A DNA stretch of 64,000 bases from Deinococcus aquaedulcis. GTDB lineage: Bacteria > Deinococcota > Deinococci > Deinococcales > Deinococcaceae. Each line of letters opens with the position of its first letter. Position 1 is the first letter of the stretch. This document shows, in pieces, positions 1 to 17,735 of the stretch. The position numbers and the translations under genes are program-made. The notes under the pieces are model-generated. The model was not told the DNA's origin. It did no database searches and saw only the letters and a program-made list of their open reading frames with translations. The stretch lies in the NCBI RefSeq assembly GCF_019693445.1, contig NZ_JAHRBL010000011.1:62001-126000 (forward strand), in the 5' to 3' direction.

Positions 1-531
<531 letters not shown>

Positions 532-675
532 GCCGCACCTTCTGAACCCCCCCTGGGCGCGCCCGCTTCCTTGACAGGGAGGCGGGCGCGCCCGGCTACC
601 AACCACCTGACGGCCACCTGATGGGGGATTCATCTTTCTGCCGCCCGGCAGCGGTGAATTCTCACCCTGGGGGTC

Positions 676-681
676 TATGCT
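676..681 (+). promoter_or_regulatory. -10 box TATGCT upstream of the 691 gene
   Basis: TATGCT lies 9 bases before the ATG at 691 with no ribosome binding site between them. This predicts a transcript with almost no leader. No clear -35 is visible. Confidence 0.4.
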
Positions 682-690
682 CGCCAGTGC

Positions 691-1425
691 ATGACGCTGG
701 CCCGGCTCCTCTGTGCAACTGCTCTTGTGTCTGGCCTGCTGGTGGCCGGCCACGGCTTTGGGGCGTCCTCGGCGCCCAGCCCGGCGTCGCTGTCCCCCGC
801 GCTGCTGACCAAGCTGAGCGCGTTGCTGCCGCAAACCGCGCAGCCTGTAACCCTGCTGGAGCGGCGCGCCAGTATTTCCACGGTGCAGCTGGAGGTGCAG
901 GTGGCCAGCGCGGGCGGCGACCCGGCGGTGCTGCGCCAGATCGCCGTGAGCGCGGCGCGCGGCATCAAGCCTGTGTACGACGAGCGCCTGAACATCTCGC
1001 GCGAGGAATTCAAGAAGTACGTGGTGTTCCAGGAAACCCTGGCCTCCACGGGCAAGAGCTTCCGGCTCGCAGTCACGCGCGACGCCACCCGCGTGACCTT
1101 TGGCGACGGCCCTTCCATGAACGGCGTGCTGCGCGGGGTCAGCATTGACCTGAAAACTGGCGAGATGCGCTCCCCGGAGGGCTTTGGCGCCCGCCCCGTG
1201 CCCGTGCCGCCCAACACCGACCCTAGCCGGGGCCTGGAGGTCAGGGCTGGCTTTCAGTGGCGGGTGTTTGGCACCAACGTCGCCCAGGGCCGGGGCTTGA
1301 ACGGCACCCTGAGCCTGCTGCAACTCAGCAGCGGGCGCATCGTGCTGGCCTACAACCGCATCAGCATGATGGACAACAAGGTGGGGGACCGCGCCGAGTT
1401 GATCGTGGACTACACCCGCCCCTGA
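691..1425 (+). CDS. Secreted protein of unknown function, 244 aa
   Basis: I do not recognise a named family. The N-terminus (MTLARLLCATALVSGLLVAG) looks like a Sec signal peptide, so the protein is probably exported. The mature part has no cysteines and no obvious catalytic motif. It alternates short hydrophobic strands with turns in its C-terminal half, such as RGLNGTLSLLQL and GRIVLAYNRISMMDN, which suggests a beta-rich fold. The gene stands alone between fba and a secreted subtilase 100 bases downstream. The ATG at 691 is chosen because it gives the signal peptide and has a -10-like box just upstream. Coding is supported by strong third-position GC bias. Confidence 0.7.
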   Translation: MTLARLLCATALVSGLLVAGHGFGASSAPSPASLSPALLTKLSALLPQTAQPVTLLERRASISTVQLEVQVASAGGDPAVLRQIAVSAARGIKPVYDERLNISREEFKKYVVFQETLASTGKSFRLAVTRDATRVTFGDGPSMNGVLRGVSIDLKTGEMRSPEGFGARPVPVPPNTDPSRGLEVRAGFQWRVFGTNVAQGRGLNGTLSLLQLSSGRIVLAYNRISMMDNKVGDRAELIVDYTRP

Positions 1426-1514
1426 GGGCGAGGCCCGGGGCGGCCCTGATGCCCGGCTGACCGCAGGTCAAGGTCTCCTCACCTTCTCTTCAGGGCACGT
1501 CACGGCCCGCCCCC

Positions 1515-1520
1515 TACCCT
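1515..1520 (+). promoter_or_regulatory. Leaderless -10 box TACCCT for the 1528 subtilase
   Basis: TACCCT ends 7 bases before the ATG at 1528, so transcription should start at or next to the start codon. Confidence 0.55.
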
Positions 1521-1527
1521 GGGCGAC

Positions 1528-4071
<2,544 letters not shown>

Positions 4072-4098
4072 AAGCGGTGGTCTGAACGCAGAAACTGG

Positions 4099-4127
4099 AG
4101 CCGCCCCGGGATATCCCTGGGGCGGCT
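4099..4127 (+). terminator. Intrinsic terminator-like hairpin after the subtilase
   Basis: AGCCGCCCC and GGGGCGGCT form a 9-bp stem 28 bases after the stop codon, followed by only a short T-rich stretch. Confidence 0.6.
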
Positions 4128-4297
4128 TTGGCGTGCATCAACAAGGTGCTCGGCAGCACGGGTGGCGGTGAGGGGCTCTGGGGTCCAGCGGTTGAGCCTG
4201 GCTTGGGCGGTTCCCCTCTTCCTTCCCTCAAGGCTGGCTGTGGAGTTTGTGCGGCTGGCCTTTCTGGTTTTCCCATGCGGCGCTGTGGGGCAGCTTT

Positions 4298-4303
4298 TAC
4301 CTT
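4298..4303 (+). promoter_or_regulatory. Leaderless -10 box TACCTT for the CBS gene
   Basis: TACCTT ends 6 bases before the ATG at 4310. It supports that start over the in-frame ATG at 4247. Confidence 0.55.
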
Positions 4304-4309
4304 CAAACC

Positions 4310-4726
4310 ATGCCGACCCTCAAAGACATCATGACCCGCGACCTCACCACCACCGACCCCCGCGCCACCCTGAAGGAAGTCGCCACCCTGATGCGCGAAC
4401 AGGACATTGGCAACGTGCTGATCATGGACGGCGAGACCCTGCAGGGGATCATCACTGACCGCGACATCGTGGTGCGCGCCGTGGCCTACGGGCACGACCT
4501 GGGCAGCGTGGCCAGCGACTACGCCACCGGGGGCGTGTTTACCCTGGAGTCGGACACCGATGTGCAGGACGCCGCCCGCCAGATGGCCCAGCGCCAGGTG
4601 CGCCGCCTGCCGGTGACTGAAAACGGTCAGGTGGTGGGCATCGTGAGCCTCGGCGACCTCGCCACCCGCACTTCTGGCGGCGCGGACGAGCAGGCGCTGC
4701 AGGGCATCAGCCAGCCCACGATCTGA
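4310..4726 (+). CDS. CBS domain-pair protein, 138 aa
   Basis: This small cytosolic protein consists of two tandem CBS domains (about residues 7-65 and 70-130), forming one Bateman module. Such modules bind adenosyl ligands and usually sense energy state or regulate a partner. Typical CBS signatures are MTRDLTTTDPRATLKEVATL, GIITDRDIVVRAVA and VGIVSLGDLATR. No enzyme or transporter domain is attached, so the partner is unknown. The start is placed at 4310, where MPTLKDIM begins the first CBS domain and a leaderless promoter box sits just upstream. It is followed immediately by a strong hairpin terminator. Confidence 0.9.
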   Translation: MPTLKDIMTRDLTTTDPRATLKEVATLMREQDIGNVLIMDGETLQGIITDRDIVVRAVAYGHDLGSVASDYATGGVFTLESDTDVQDAARQMAQRQVRRLPVTENGQVVGIVSLGDLATRTSGGADEQALQGISQPTI

Positions 4727-4733
4727 ACCCAAA

Positions 4734-4778
4734 CAAGCAGGCCACCTCTCCCGTTATTCAGGAGAGGTGGCCTGCTTG
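4734..4778. terminator. Perfect 18-bp hairpin between the CBS gene and dnaJ
   Basis: An 18-base arm at 4734-4751 pairs perfectly with 4761-4778 around a 9-base loop. It starts 8 bases after the CBS stop codon and lies between convergent genes, so it can terminate from either side. Confidence 0.75.
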
Positions 4779-4804
4779 TGGGTGAAGGGGCGCCCGCTTC
4801 TACA

Positions 4805-4893
4805 GGACTCGTCCGATGACAGAGCAGAGTGGGAAGAGCGCAGGGATGCTTCTCAATTGCCGTAGCCCTGTCCGTTCATCACTCTGCGAGTCC
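4805..4893. repeat. Intergenic imperfect inverted element
   Basis: GGACTC (4805-4810) and GCAGAGTG (4824-4831) on the left match CACTCTGC and GAGTCC, contiguous at 4880-4893, on the right. The left arm has a 13-base insert between its two blocks. It lies between the CBS gene and dnaJ. Confidence 0.45.
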
Positions 4894-4919
4894 GCTTACT
4901 CCTCGCCCTGCGTACCGGC

Positions 4920-5834
4920 TTAGCCCAGGTCGCGCAGCTTGCGGTACAGCTCTTTTTGCTCCTCGGTCAGCTGCGAGGGCACGGTCACGTTCAGTTTCAC
5001 GTACAGGTCGCCGCGTGTGCCGTCCTTGCGGGGCCAGCCCTGGCCGCGCAGGCGCATGCGGCGCCCGCCACTGCTGCCCGGGGGAATGCTGAGGTTCCCC
5101 TTGCCAGAGAGCGTCTGCACCGTCACGTCGCCGCCCAGGGCCGCCACCGGAGCAGGCACGTCGACGCTGGTGGTCAGGTGGTCGCCGTCCAGGTCAAAGC
5201 GGGCGTCTTCCAGCACGCGGATGGTCAGCAGCACGTCGCCGCCGCCGGGGCCCTGGCCCGCCAGCCGCAGCCGGGCGCCGTCGCGGGTGCCGGCGGGCAC
5301 GCGCAGCGACAGGCGCTTGCCGTCCACGTTGATCACCTCGTCCGAGCCCTGAAAGGCTTCTTCCAGCGTGACCTGCAGCTCGCCTTCTACGTTCTGCACA
5401 AAGCGCCGCCCCTGCCCGGCGCCCCCTAAGCCCCCCAGCAGGTCTTCCAGGTTCACCTGCGCGCCCTGGAAGCCGGGCCCCGGGCCGCCCCCACGCCGCC
5501 CGGCTTGGCCGAACAGCCCCTGAAAAAAGTCGCTGAACTGCCCCGGGTCAAACCCCGAGAAGTCCCCGCCCTGAAAGCCGCCTGCGCCGGGCCCCGCGTA
5601 GCCGGGGGGCACCTGCCCGGTGTGCCCGAACTGATCGTACACCTTGCGCTTTTCCGGGTCCGAGAGCACCGCGTAGGCCTCGCCAATCTCCTTGAACCGT
5701 TCGGCGGCTTTCTCGTCCCCGGCGTTCTTGTCGGGGTGGTACTGCTTGGCCAGCTTGCGGTAGGCACTTTTAATGTCCGCGTCAGACGCGCCGCGCGACA
5801 CGCCCAGCACGTCGTAGTAATCCTTGTAGGCCAT
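4920..5834 (-). CDS. dnaJ: DnaJ-family co-chaperone without zinc finger (CbpA type), 304 aa
   Basis: This Hsp40 co-chaperone delivers clients to DnaK and stimulates its ATPase. The J-domain (about 5-68) contains the essential HPD motif in [11 protein letters not shown] Gly/Phe-rich stretch follows (about 75-125), then two DnaJ C-terminal beta domains. No CxxCxGxG repeats exist, so this is the type II/CbpA-like form, not classical type I DnaJ. The ATG at 5834 is chosen because AAGGAGG lies about 7 bases upstream; a GTG two codons earlier overlaps that site. It is the last gene of a minus-strand cluster with dnaK, grpE and a VF530/ankyrin gene, so expression is probably linked to the dnaK heat-shock control. 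Confidence 0.93.
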   Translation of the reverse strand: MAYKDYYDVLGVSRGASDADIKSAYRKLAKQYHPDKNAGDEKAAERFKEIGEAYAVLSDPEKRKVYDQFGHTGQVPPGYAGPGAGGFQGGDFSGFDPGQFSDFFQGLFGQAGRRGGGPGPGFQGAQVNLEDLLGGLGGAGQGRRFVQNVEGELQVTLEEAFQGSDEVINVDGKRLSLRVPAGTRDGARLRLAGQGPGGGDVLLTIRVLEDARFDLDGDHLTTSVDVPAPVAALGGDVTVQTLSGKGNLSIPPGSSGGRRMRLRGQGWPRKDGTRGDLYVKLNVTVPSQLTEEQKELYRKLRDLG

Positions 5835-5883
5835 GAACACCTCCTTTCAGTCGGTGGGTCTAGGGGTCAGAGGGTCGAAGGGT

Positions 5884-6615
5884 CTAGAGATCAGCCGGGC
5901 CCAGCTTGTTCAGCACAGCTTTCAGGCCATATGCACTGGCGATGTCCAGGGCGGTATGGCCGCGCTTGTCGCTGGCATCCGGGTGGGCGCCGTGCGAGAG
6001 CAGCAGGTCCAGCACATCGGTGCGGGGGGCGCGGCGGCCGGTCTGGTAGGCCAGTCCTTCCACATCTACGGTGTGCAGCAGCGGCGGCCAGTAGCGGGGG
6101 TCGTTGGCGTCGGCGCCCTTTTTCAGCAGCTCGCGGACAAAAGCGGGCGGCGCGTCCCGGTCAATGGCGAGGTTCAGCAGCGGCAGCCGCTCGCGCTCGG
6201 GCCAGAAGTTCACGTCGTGCACAAAGGCCAGCAGGGTGCGCAGATCGGTCTCGGCGGCGCCGTGGCGCAGCGCCCAGGCCAGGGCCTCGTGCGCCCGGGT
6301 CTGGCTGGGCGCGGGCAGGTCGGCGCTCAGGGTGCCGGCCTTCAGCGCCGCAATCAGCGGATTGGCGTCTTCGCGCCGCACCAGCTTCAGGTACTCGCCC
6401 TCCACCTGCTCGCGTGCCCAGCCCACCTTGCGCAGAAACTTCAGGCTGCTGCCCACGCTGGGGTTGGCCTGGAAGCACTTGACAGGAATGCGCCGCGCCA
6501 GTTCCTCCCAGCCGTATTCTCCGTGCAGGTGCGTCACCAGCCGCTCTAGCGTCACGCCATGCAAGGGGTCGCGGGCCGCTGATGGCTGACGCTCCTGCTT
6601 TTCTCCATCACCCAT
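5884..6615 (-). CDS. VF530 (DUF2132) domain fused to ankyrin repeats, 243 aa
   Basis: The N-terminal 75 residues match the VF530/DUF2132 family (HGVTLERLVTHLHGEYGWEE, then CFQANPSVGSSLKFLRKVGW and AREQVEGEYL), a small helical domain reported to bind DNA. The rest forms about four ankyrin-like repeats, for example RLPLLNLAIDRDAPPAFVRE and RGHTALDIASAYGLKAVLNK, which usually mediate protein contacts. The gene sits 15 bases after grpE and 49 before dnaJ on the same strand, so it is likely co-transcribed with the chaperones. The ATG at 6615 is chosen because GGGGAGG lies 7 bases upstream. Its cellular role is unknown; the context suggests a proteostasis or stress function. Confidence 0.85.
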   Translation of the reverse strand: MGDGEKQERQPSAARDPLHGVTLERLVTHLHGEYGWEELARRIPVKCFQANPSVGSSLKFLRKVGWAREQVEGEYLKLVRREDANPLIAALKAGTLSADLPAPSQTRAHEALAWALRHGAAETDLRTLLAFVHDVNFWPERERLPLLNLAIDRDAPPAFVRELLKKGADANDPRYWPPLLHTVDVEGLAYQTGRRAPRTDVLDLLLSHGAHPDASDKRGHTALDIASAYGLKAVLNKLGPADL

Positions 6616-6630
6616 CAACGGTCCTCCCCA

Positions 6631-7254
6631 TCACGCTTTTTTGCTCACGACCACGCGGGCCGGGCGCACCAGCCGGTCCCCCATACGGAAGCCCACCTGG
6701 TACACCTGCACCACGACGTCGTCCTGCTCGCCGTCCACCACCTGCAGCGCCTCGTGCCACTGGGGGTCAAAGGCCTCGCCTTCCTTGCCGGTGGCTTCCA
6801 GGCCCAGCCCCGAGAACACGCCCAGCACCTTGCCCTGCACGGCCTGCATACCGGGAATCAGCTTGGCGGGGTCGGCGGCGCCCATGCTCACGGCGCGGTC
6901 CAGGTCGTCGTAAATGGGCATCAGGGCCTCGGCGGCCTTGCTGACGCCCTGCCCCTGGGCGGCCTGCACGTCGTCCTGGGTGCGGCGGCGGTAGCTTTCG
7001 AAGTCGGCGGCGAGGCGGGCGAGCCGGTTTTTCAGCTCGGCGTTCTCCTTTTCCAGCTCATCGGCGCGCTGGAGCTTGTCCATCATTTCCTTGACCTGGC
7101 CCAGCATGCCTTCGTCCATGCCGTCCAGGCCGGGGAACGCCGTGTCCTGGTCTTCATCCATGTTGTCGGTGTCGGTTTCGGGCACGTCCAGTTCGGTCTC
7201 GGTGCCCTGAGTGTCGGTGTCAGGCGTCTGGCCGGGTTTGTGTTCGTCGGTCAT
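6631..7254 (-). CDS. grpE: GrpE nucleotide exchange factor, 207 aa
   Basis: GrpE releases ADP from DnaK and resets the chaperone cycle. The protein has a long acidic N-terminus, a coiled-coil region (about 60-110, KEMMDKLQRADELEKENAEL) and the C-terminal beta-domain with typical motifs such as GLEATGKEGEAFDPQWHEAL and YQVGFRMGDRLVRPARVVVS. The ORF is open farther upstream, but ATG 7254 (MTDEHKPGQ) gives the normal length and has GAGG about 9 bases upstream. It lies 193 bases downstream of dnaK on the same strand. Confidence 0.95.
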   Translation of the reverse strand: MTDEHKPGQTPDTDTQGTETELDVPETDTDNMDEDQDTAFPGLDGMDEGMLGQVKEMMDKLQRADELEKENAELKNRLARLAADFESYRRRTQDDVQAAQGQGVSKAAEALMPIYDDLDRAVSMGAADPAKLIPGMQAVQGKVLGVFSGLGLEATGKEGEAFDPQWHEALQVVDGEQDDVVVQVYQVGFRMGDRLVRPARVVVSKKA

Positions 7255-7342
7255 CTTGGGGCCTCGCTTTCGGAACATTGGTTCCAGAGTAGTGGAGTGG
7301 AAGAGGGGAGAGGCGGCGCGCTGGCCGTCCTCTCCCGGGAGA

Positions 7343-7384
7343 ACCCCTCCGCCCCTTCGGGGCACTTCCCCTGAGAGGGGAGGC
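7343..7384. repeat. Family A palindromic repeat (copy 1)
   Basis: This copy has two nested hairpins, GCCCC-ttc-GGGGC and TCCCC-tgaga-GGGGA. It is located between dnaK and grpE. The same unit occurs, in better-preserved form, at 17634 and 18100 around the DUF559 gene. Confidence 0.6.
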
Positions 7385-7447
7385 AGGGGGGCTGTGTCGT
7401 CTCCCCTGGGCGGGGAGCGGTCGCCGCAGGGCGACTGAGGGGTGGCC

Positions 7448-9346
<1,899 letters not shown>

Positions 9347-9406
9347 GTTGACTCCTGTAAGTATGGGGATTTGCCGCCATGTGGGCAGCAGTTCTGACTG
9401 CCATCA

Positions 9407-9435
9407 ATCATAGGGCCACAGTTCAGGAGTGTCAA
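9407..9435 (-). promoter_or_regulatory. dnaK promoter, TTGACA-17-TATGAT
   Basis: Reading the minus strand, TTGACA (9435-9430), a 17-base spacer and TATGAT (9412-9407) form an almost perfect housekeeping sigma promoter 61 bases before the dnaK ATG. Confidence 0.85.
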
Positions 9436-9439
9436 TAGA

Positions 9440-9460
9440 GTTGAGTGCAGTGCGCTCAAG
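9440..9460. promoter_or_regulatory. HAIR-type operator (HspR binding site) upstream of dnaK
   Basis: GTTGAGT-N7-GCTCAAG matches the HAIR consensus CTTGAGT-N7-ACTCAAG at 6 of 7 positions in each arm. It ends 4 bases upstream of the dnaK -35 box, where a bound repressor would block polymerase. HspR is the known regulator that binds HAIR sites in actinobacteria and Deinococcus. Confidence 0.75.
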
Positions 9461-9606
9461 TTTAGGGCGGGTGAAGAGGGAGCCAGGTCTGGCAGGTGGG
9501 GGTTACAAAGGGGGCGGGCCTGTTGGGGCCGGAGGCAGGGACGTCAGAAGCCGCGTGGGATGGTTGAGCTGTTTCTCCGGCCCCAACCGCTCACAAGCAG
9601 GTCTGT

Positions 9607-9762
9607 TCAGGGATGGGTCACGAAGTACAGAAATTCGCCCGTGGCCCGCCCAGCCAGGAAAATGGCCACCCCAGACGCGATCACAAGGAGGGGCAGCCGC
9701 AGGCGCGACAGCTGCGGGTACCGGGTCAGCAGTTTTGAGGAGGCTTCGAGAAGGAACTTCAC
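9607..9762 (-). CDS. Small single-pass membrane protein, 51 aa
   Basis: This short ORF starts with GTG at 9762 and encodes MKFLLEASSKLLTRYPQLSR, a hydrophobic stretch (about 23-40, PLLVIASGVAIFLAG) and a short tail ending in FVTHP. Evidence for it is a TAAGCT box 6 bases before the GTG, about 78% GC at third positions, and the membrane-segment composition. It lies alone in an otherwise empty gap between dnaK and a PAS protein. I recognise no family, and the gene could still be a chance ORF. Confidence 0.45.
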   Translation of the reverse strand: MKFLLEASSKLLTRYPQLSRLRLPLLVIASGVAIFLAGRATGEFLYFVTHP

Positions 9763-9861
9763 CCCCGCAGCTTAGCGGCGAGCAGGGAAGGGCCGCCTGG
9801 GTTCCCTCTGCCTGGCCTGTCTGCTCTGCCGCCGCAAACCTGCCTTGGCGCTGAAACCCCT

Positions 9862-10425
9862 TTACCCCAGTTCCTGAAGGGGCACCACCGCTGCCACATT
9901 GCCCACAATGCGGCCTGCATGCCAGCGCGGGGTGCCGGTCACCACCACGTCCACCAGCACCCCGTCGGGGCGGCGCAGGCGGGTGCGGTAGGACGAACTC
10001 TGGCCGCCCCGGCGCTCGGCACGGGCCGCCTGCAACCGGGCATGGTCCTCGGGCAGCGTGAACTCAAAGGGCGTGCGGCCCAGCACGCGCTCCGGGGTGG
10101 TCCCCAGCAGCTCGGCGTAGGCGCGGTTCACGTACACAAAGCGGCCGTCCTCGTCGGTGACCGTCAGGCCGTGTTCCACGCTTTCCATCAGCTGCCGGGC
10201 AAAGGCGAGTTCCTCGGCGTAGGATTCCTGCAGCAGGCGGTGGCCGCGCACCATGCGCACGATGCGCGGGGCCAGCCACGCGGCAATCAGTTGCACCGCC
10301 ACCAGCGGTCCCAGCACCCAGAACGCCTGCGGGCGCGGCACCAGCCACACCACCAGAAAACTGTTCAGGGCCAGCAGGGCGAACAGCAGGTACGCCCAGC
10401 GCAGCTCCAGCAGCCCCGGTCTCAT
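9862..10425 (-). CDS. Membrane-anchored PAS domain protein, 187 aa
   Basis: Two transmembrane helices (about 10-28 and 34-54) are followed by one PAS domain (about 75-185) with VEHGLTVTDEDGRFVYVNRA, LLGTTPERVLGRTPFEF and the PAC-like VVVTGTPRWHAGRIVGNVAA. There is no histidine kinase, GGDEF or other output domain, so the protein ends with the sensor. It may act by dimerising with another signalling protein or be a remnant of a longer sensor kinase. No signalling partner is adjacent. Confidence 0.85.
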   Translation of the reverse strand: MRPGLLELRWAYLLFALLALNSFLVVWLVPRPQAFWVLGPLVAVQLIAAWLAPRIVRMVRGHRLLQESYAEELAFARQLMESVEHGLTVTDEDGRFVYVNRAYAELLGTTPERVLGRTPFEFTLPEDHARLQAARAERRGGQSSSYRTRLRRPDGVLVDVVVTGTPRWHAGRIVGNVAAVVPLQELG

Positions 10426-10626
10426 GGCCGGTGTGGACCGCCTGGATGGGAAACAAGGGGCCGGGCCATGCGGGCGCCCGGCGGCAGGCCAGACCCACGC
10501 CGGAAGGAAAGCGACAGCGCCGCAGCCCGCTCCATGCCTTAGGGTGCTGGGCCCGGGGTTACAGGGCTCTTACAAAAGTCTGACTGAGGCGCGGCAGGTG
10601 CGGCACGGTGAAGCGCCGCCCCCGCC

Positions 10627-10632
10627 TAGACT
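10627..10632 (+). promoter_or_regulatory. Leaderless -10 box TAGACT for the 10639 gene
   Basis: TAGACT ends 6 bases before ATG 10639; no ribosome binding site is present. Confidence 0.5.
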
Positions 10633-10638
10633 GGAGCC

Positions 10639-11382
10639 ATGGCCCGTCTGCGTCATCTGCTCTCCTCCCAGAACGCAGTGCTCTTGGCGATGGCGGTTTG
10701 GTTGACGTTTTCCCTGGTTTCACGCGTTCGAGAGGCACCGGAGACGTGGGCCGACCTGCTCATGTTGGCCCTTCAAGCCGGGGGAACCGCGCTCCTGTGG
10801 GGCGTGGTGACCGGGCAACTCCTGCTGGCGGTCTGCCCTGTTCCGCCGCCTGAGGCAGCCCAGTCGCAGACACCGCCTACTGTGCCGCCACGCCAGGGCC
10901 ACGCCCTGATGAGCGGTTCGGTGGGACTGGCGTTTCTGGTGATGGCGGCCGTGATGGTCCTGCCCATCCGTATCTGGCTGTCACCGCCGCCGCAGGTCGT
11001 GGAAGGGGCAACCTTCGAGCTGAGCGAAGTGTTGCGTGACGCGGGCTGGCAGCCAGTCCCCTGCTCGGCCTTGAGGCCAGTCCCCAATTCTGCGGGCCTC
11101 TGTTTTGGGGTGTGGGCCGATGGCCCTTCTGCTGCCCAGCGGCTGACCAGTACCCTGAAGGCGGTCTACGGCACTCCAGAAGCCACGCGGCTTCAGCGGC
11201 AAGGCAATCTGCTGACGGCCCAGGTGCGGCTGCAGGTGCCTCTGAACCTGTGGAGAGCTGTGCCGGTTGACCTGACGGCCCAGGGCCTGATTTTTGTGAA
11301 CCAGCGTCAACCCCTCTCGGCCACCGAGCGCTGGCTGGCAGGCCAGGCCACACCCACCTTCCTGCAGGTGAGGAGGCCATGA
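10639..11382 (+). CDS. Unknown membrane protein, first of a pair, 247 aa
   Basis: I do not recognise this protein. It has three likely transmembrane segments (about 11-29, 40-62 and 90-108). They are followed by a roughly 135-residue soluble C-terminal domain containing two cysteines (PCSALRPVPNSAGLCFGV) and ending near FVNQRQPLSATERWL. Its stop overlaps the ATG of the next gene by 4 bases (ATGA), implying translational coupling. A leaderless -10 box supports the ATG at 10639. GC3 is somewhat lower than in neighbouring housekeeping genes, consistent with a lineage-specific gene. Confidence 0.7.
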   Translation: MARLRHLLSSQNAVLLAMAVWLTFSLVSRVREAPETWADLLMLALQAGGTALLWGVVTGQLLLAVCPVPPPEAAQSQTPPTVPPRQGHALMSGSVGLAFLVMAAVMVLPIRIWLSPPPQVVEGATFELSEVLRDAGWQPVPCSALRPVPNSAGLCFGVWADGPSAAQRLTSTLKAVYGTPEATRLQRQGNLLTAQVRLQVPLNLWRAVPVDLTAQGLIFVNQRQPLSATERWLAGQATPTFLQVRRP

Positions 11383-12269
11383 CGCGGTCGGCCCTGGACC
11401 CTACAATCGCCCGATTCGTGGCGCAGCCGCGCCGCATCGGCGCACGCCTGATGCTTGTTTGTTTTGCGCTGCTGCTTGTGGTCTTGGTGCTTATGCTGGG
11501 CCTGCTGTTCACCGATTCCTGGGGCAGAGCGGGGCAGCGCCTCGATCTCGTCATGGAGGCGTATATCGTGCTGCAGGCACTCCTGCTGGCAGCGGCTCTG
11601 CACGCCCAGCTGGGCGCAGCAGCCGGCCCGGTGGCGCCGCTCTGGCAGCTCTGGCGCCAGCCGGCGCTGCGCGATCTGCCAGAACTGCCCCCACTGCCCC
11701 GCTGGAAACTGGCGCTGTGTTACGCCCTGCCTCTCCTGGCAGCGGCGGGCCTGCTCACCATGATGGCGCAGACTTCCGCCCGCCTGGAACGCGCCTGGGT
11801 GCCGGTGCAGGAGCGTTATGAGCTGGAAGCCATGCAGGGCGCCGGCCTGGCCGCGCCCCTCATTCAGCTGGACTGCGCGGCGGTGCCAATCCCGACCACC
11901 ACCGAGAGCCGCTGTTTCATTCTGGCGCCGAAGGCGGCGCGGCCAGATCCGGAACGTTTCCTGAGGGCCTGGGTCGACGATATGCGCAGCTGGGTGGACT
12001 GGAGCGGCCCGGAACCCGTTCGGCGCGAGGCCCCACCCCTGCGCCTGAAGCTGTGGCAGGGGGGCGGCTTTGCCGGGGCTGATCAGCGCGTGGACCTGCG
12101 GGTCAGCCGCGGAGACGGGCCCGAGGAGATCCCTGTGGACCACCGCCTGCTGTTCGTGACCCGCGTAGGGGAGCAAACGGGCACTGTTCCTGCGGCCTCA
12201 GAAGCCCTGACCAATTGGCTGGGGCAGCAGGTCTTTCACACCCTGCTGGTGGTGACGCCTGAGGAGTAG
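11379..12269 (+). CDS. Unknown membrane protein, second of a pair, 296 aa
   Basis: I do not recognise this protein. Predicted helices lie at about 22-45, 58-80 and 112-130. The C-terminal 160 residues are soluble, with a Cys pair (LDCAAVPIP, SRCFILAPK) and a terminal segment NWLGQQVFHTLLVV. The layout of three helices and then a Cys-containing domain mirrors the preceding gene, with which it overlaps by 4 bases. The two may form a heteromeric membrane complex; this is inference from architecture and coupling only. The start is fixed by the overlap. Confidence 0.7.
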   Translation: MTRSALDPTIARFVAQPRRIGARLMLVCFALLLVVLVLMLGLLFTDSWGRAGQRLDLVMEAYIVLQALLLAAALHAQLGAAAGPVAPLWQLWRQPALRDLPELPPLPRWKLALCYALPLLAAAGLLTMMAQTSARLERAWVPVQERYELEAMQGAGLAAPLIQLDCAAVPIPTTTESRCFILAPKAARPDPERFLRAWVDDMRSWVDWSGPEPVRREAPPLRLKLWQGGGFAGADQRVDLRVSRGDGPEEIPVDHRLLFVTRVGEQTGTVPAASEALTNWLGQQVFHTLLVVTPEE

Positions 12270-12314
12270 CGCCGTCAAGAGACGCGCGTCGCGGTCACAA
12301 CTGCCGCTGCTCCC

Positions 12315-12320
12315 TATCCT
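12315..12320 (+). promoter_or_regulatory. Leaderless -10 box TATCCT for dnaE
   Basis: TATCCT ends 6 bases before the GTG at 12327 and supports that codon as start. Confidence 0.55.
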
Positions 12321-12326
12321 GGGCAG

Positions 12327-17633
<5,307 letters not shown>

Positions 17634-17674
17634 CCCCTCCGCCCCTGCGGGGCACCTCCCCTCAAGGGGAGGCT
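17634..17674. repeat. Family A palindromic repeat (copy 2), left of DUF559
   Basis: ACCCCTCCGCCCCTGCGGGG and the following CACCTCCCCTCAAGGGGAGG form two adjacent hairpins. It starts right after the dnaE stop codon and is an inverted match to the copy at 18100-18142. Confidence 0.8.
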
Positions 17675-17723
17675 AGAGCTAGGTGCCCAAGCAAAATTGG
17701 ATGCGGAGGCAAAGGGAGAAGCG

Positions 17724-17729
17724 TAGCGT
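17724..17729 (+). promoter_or_regulatory. Leaderless -10 box TAGCGT for the DUF559 gene
   Basis: TAGCGT ends 6 bases before ATG 17736. Confidence 0.45.
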
Positions 17730-17735
17730 CTGCTC

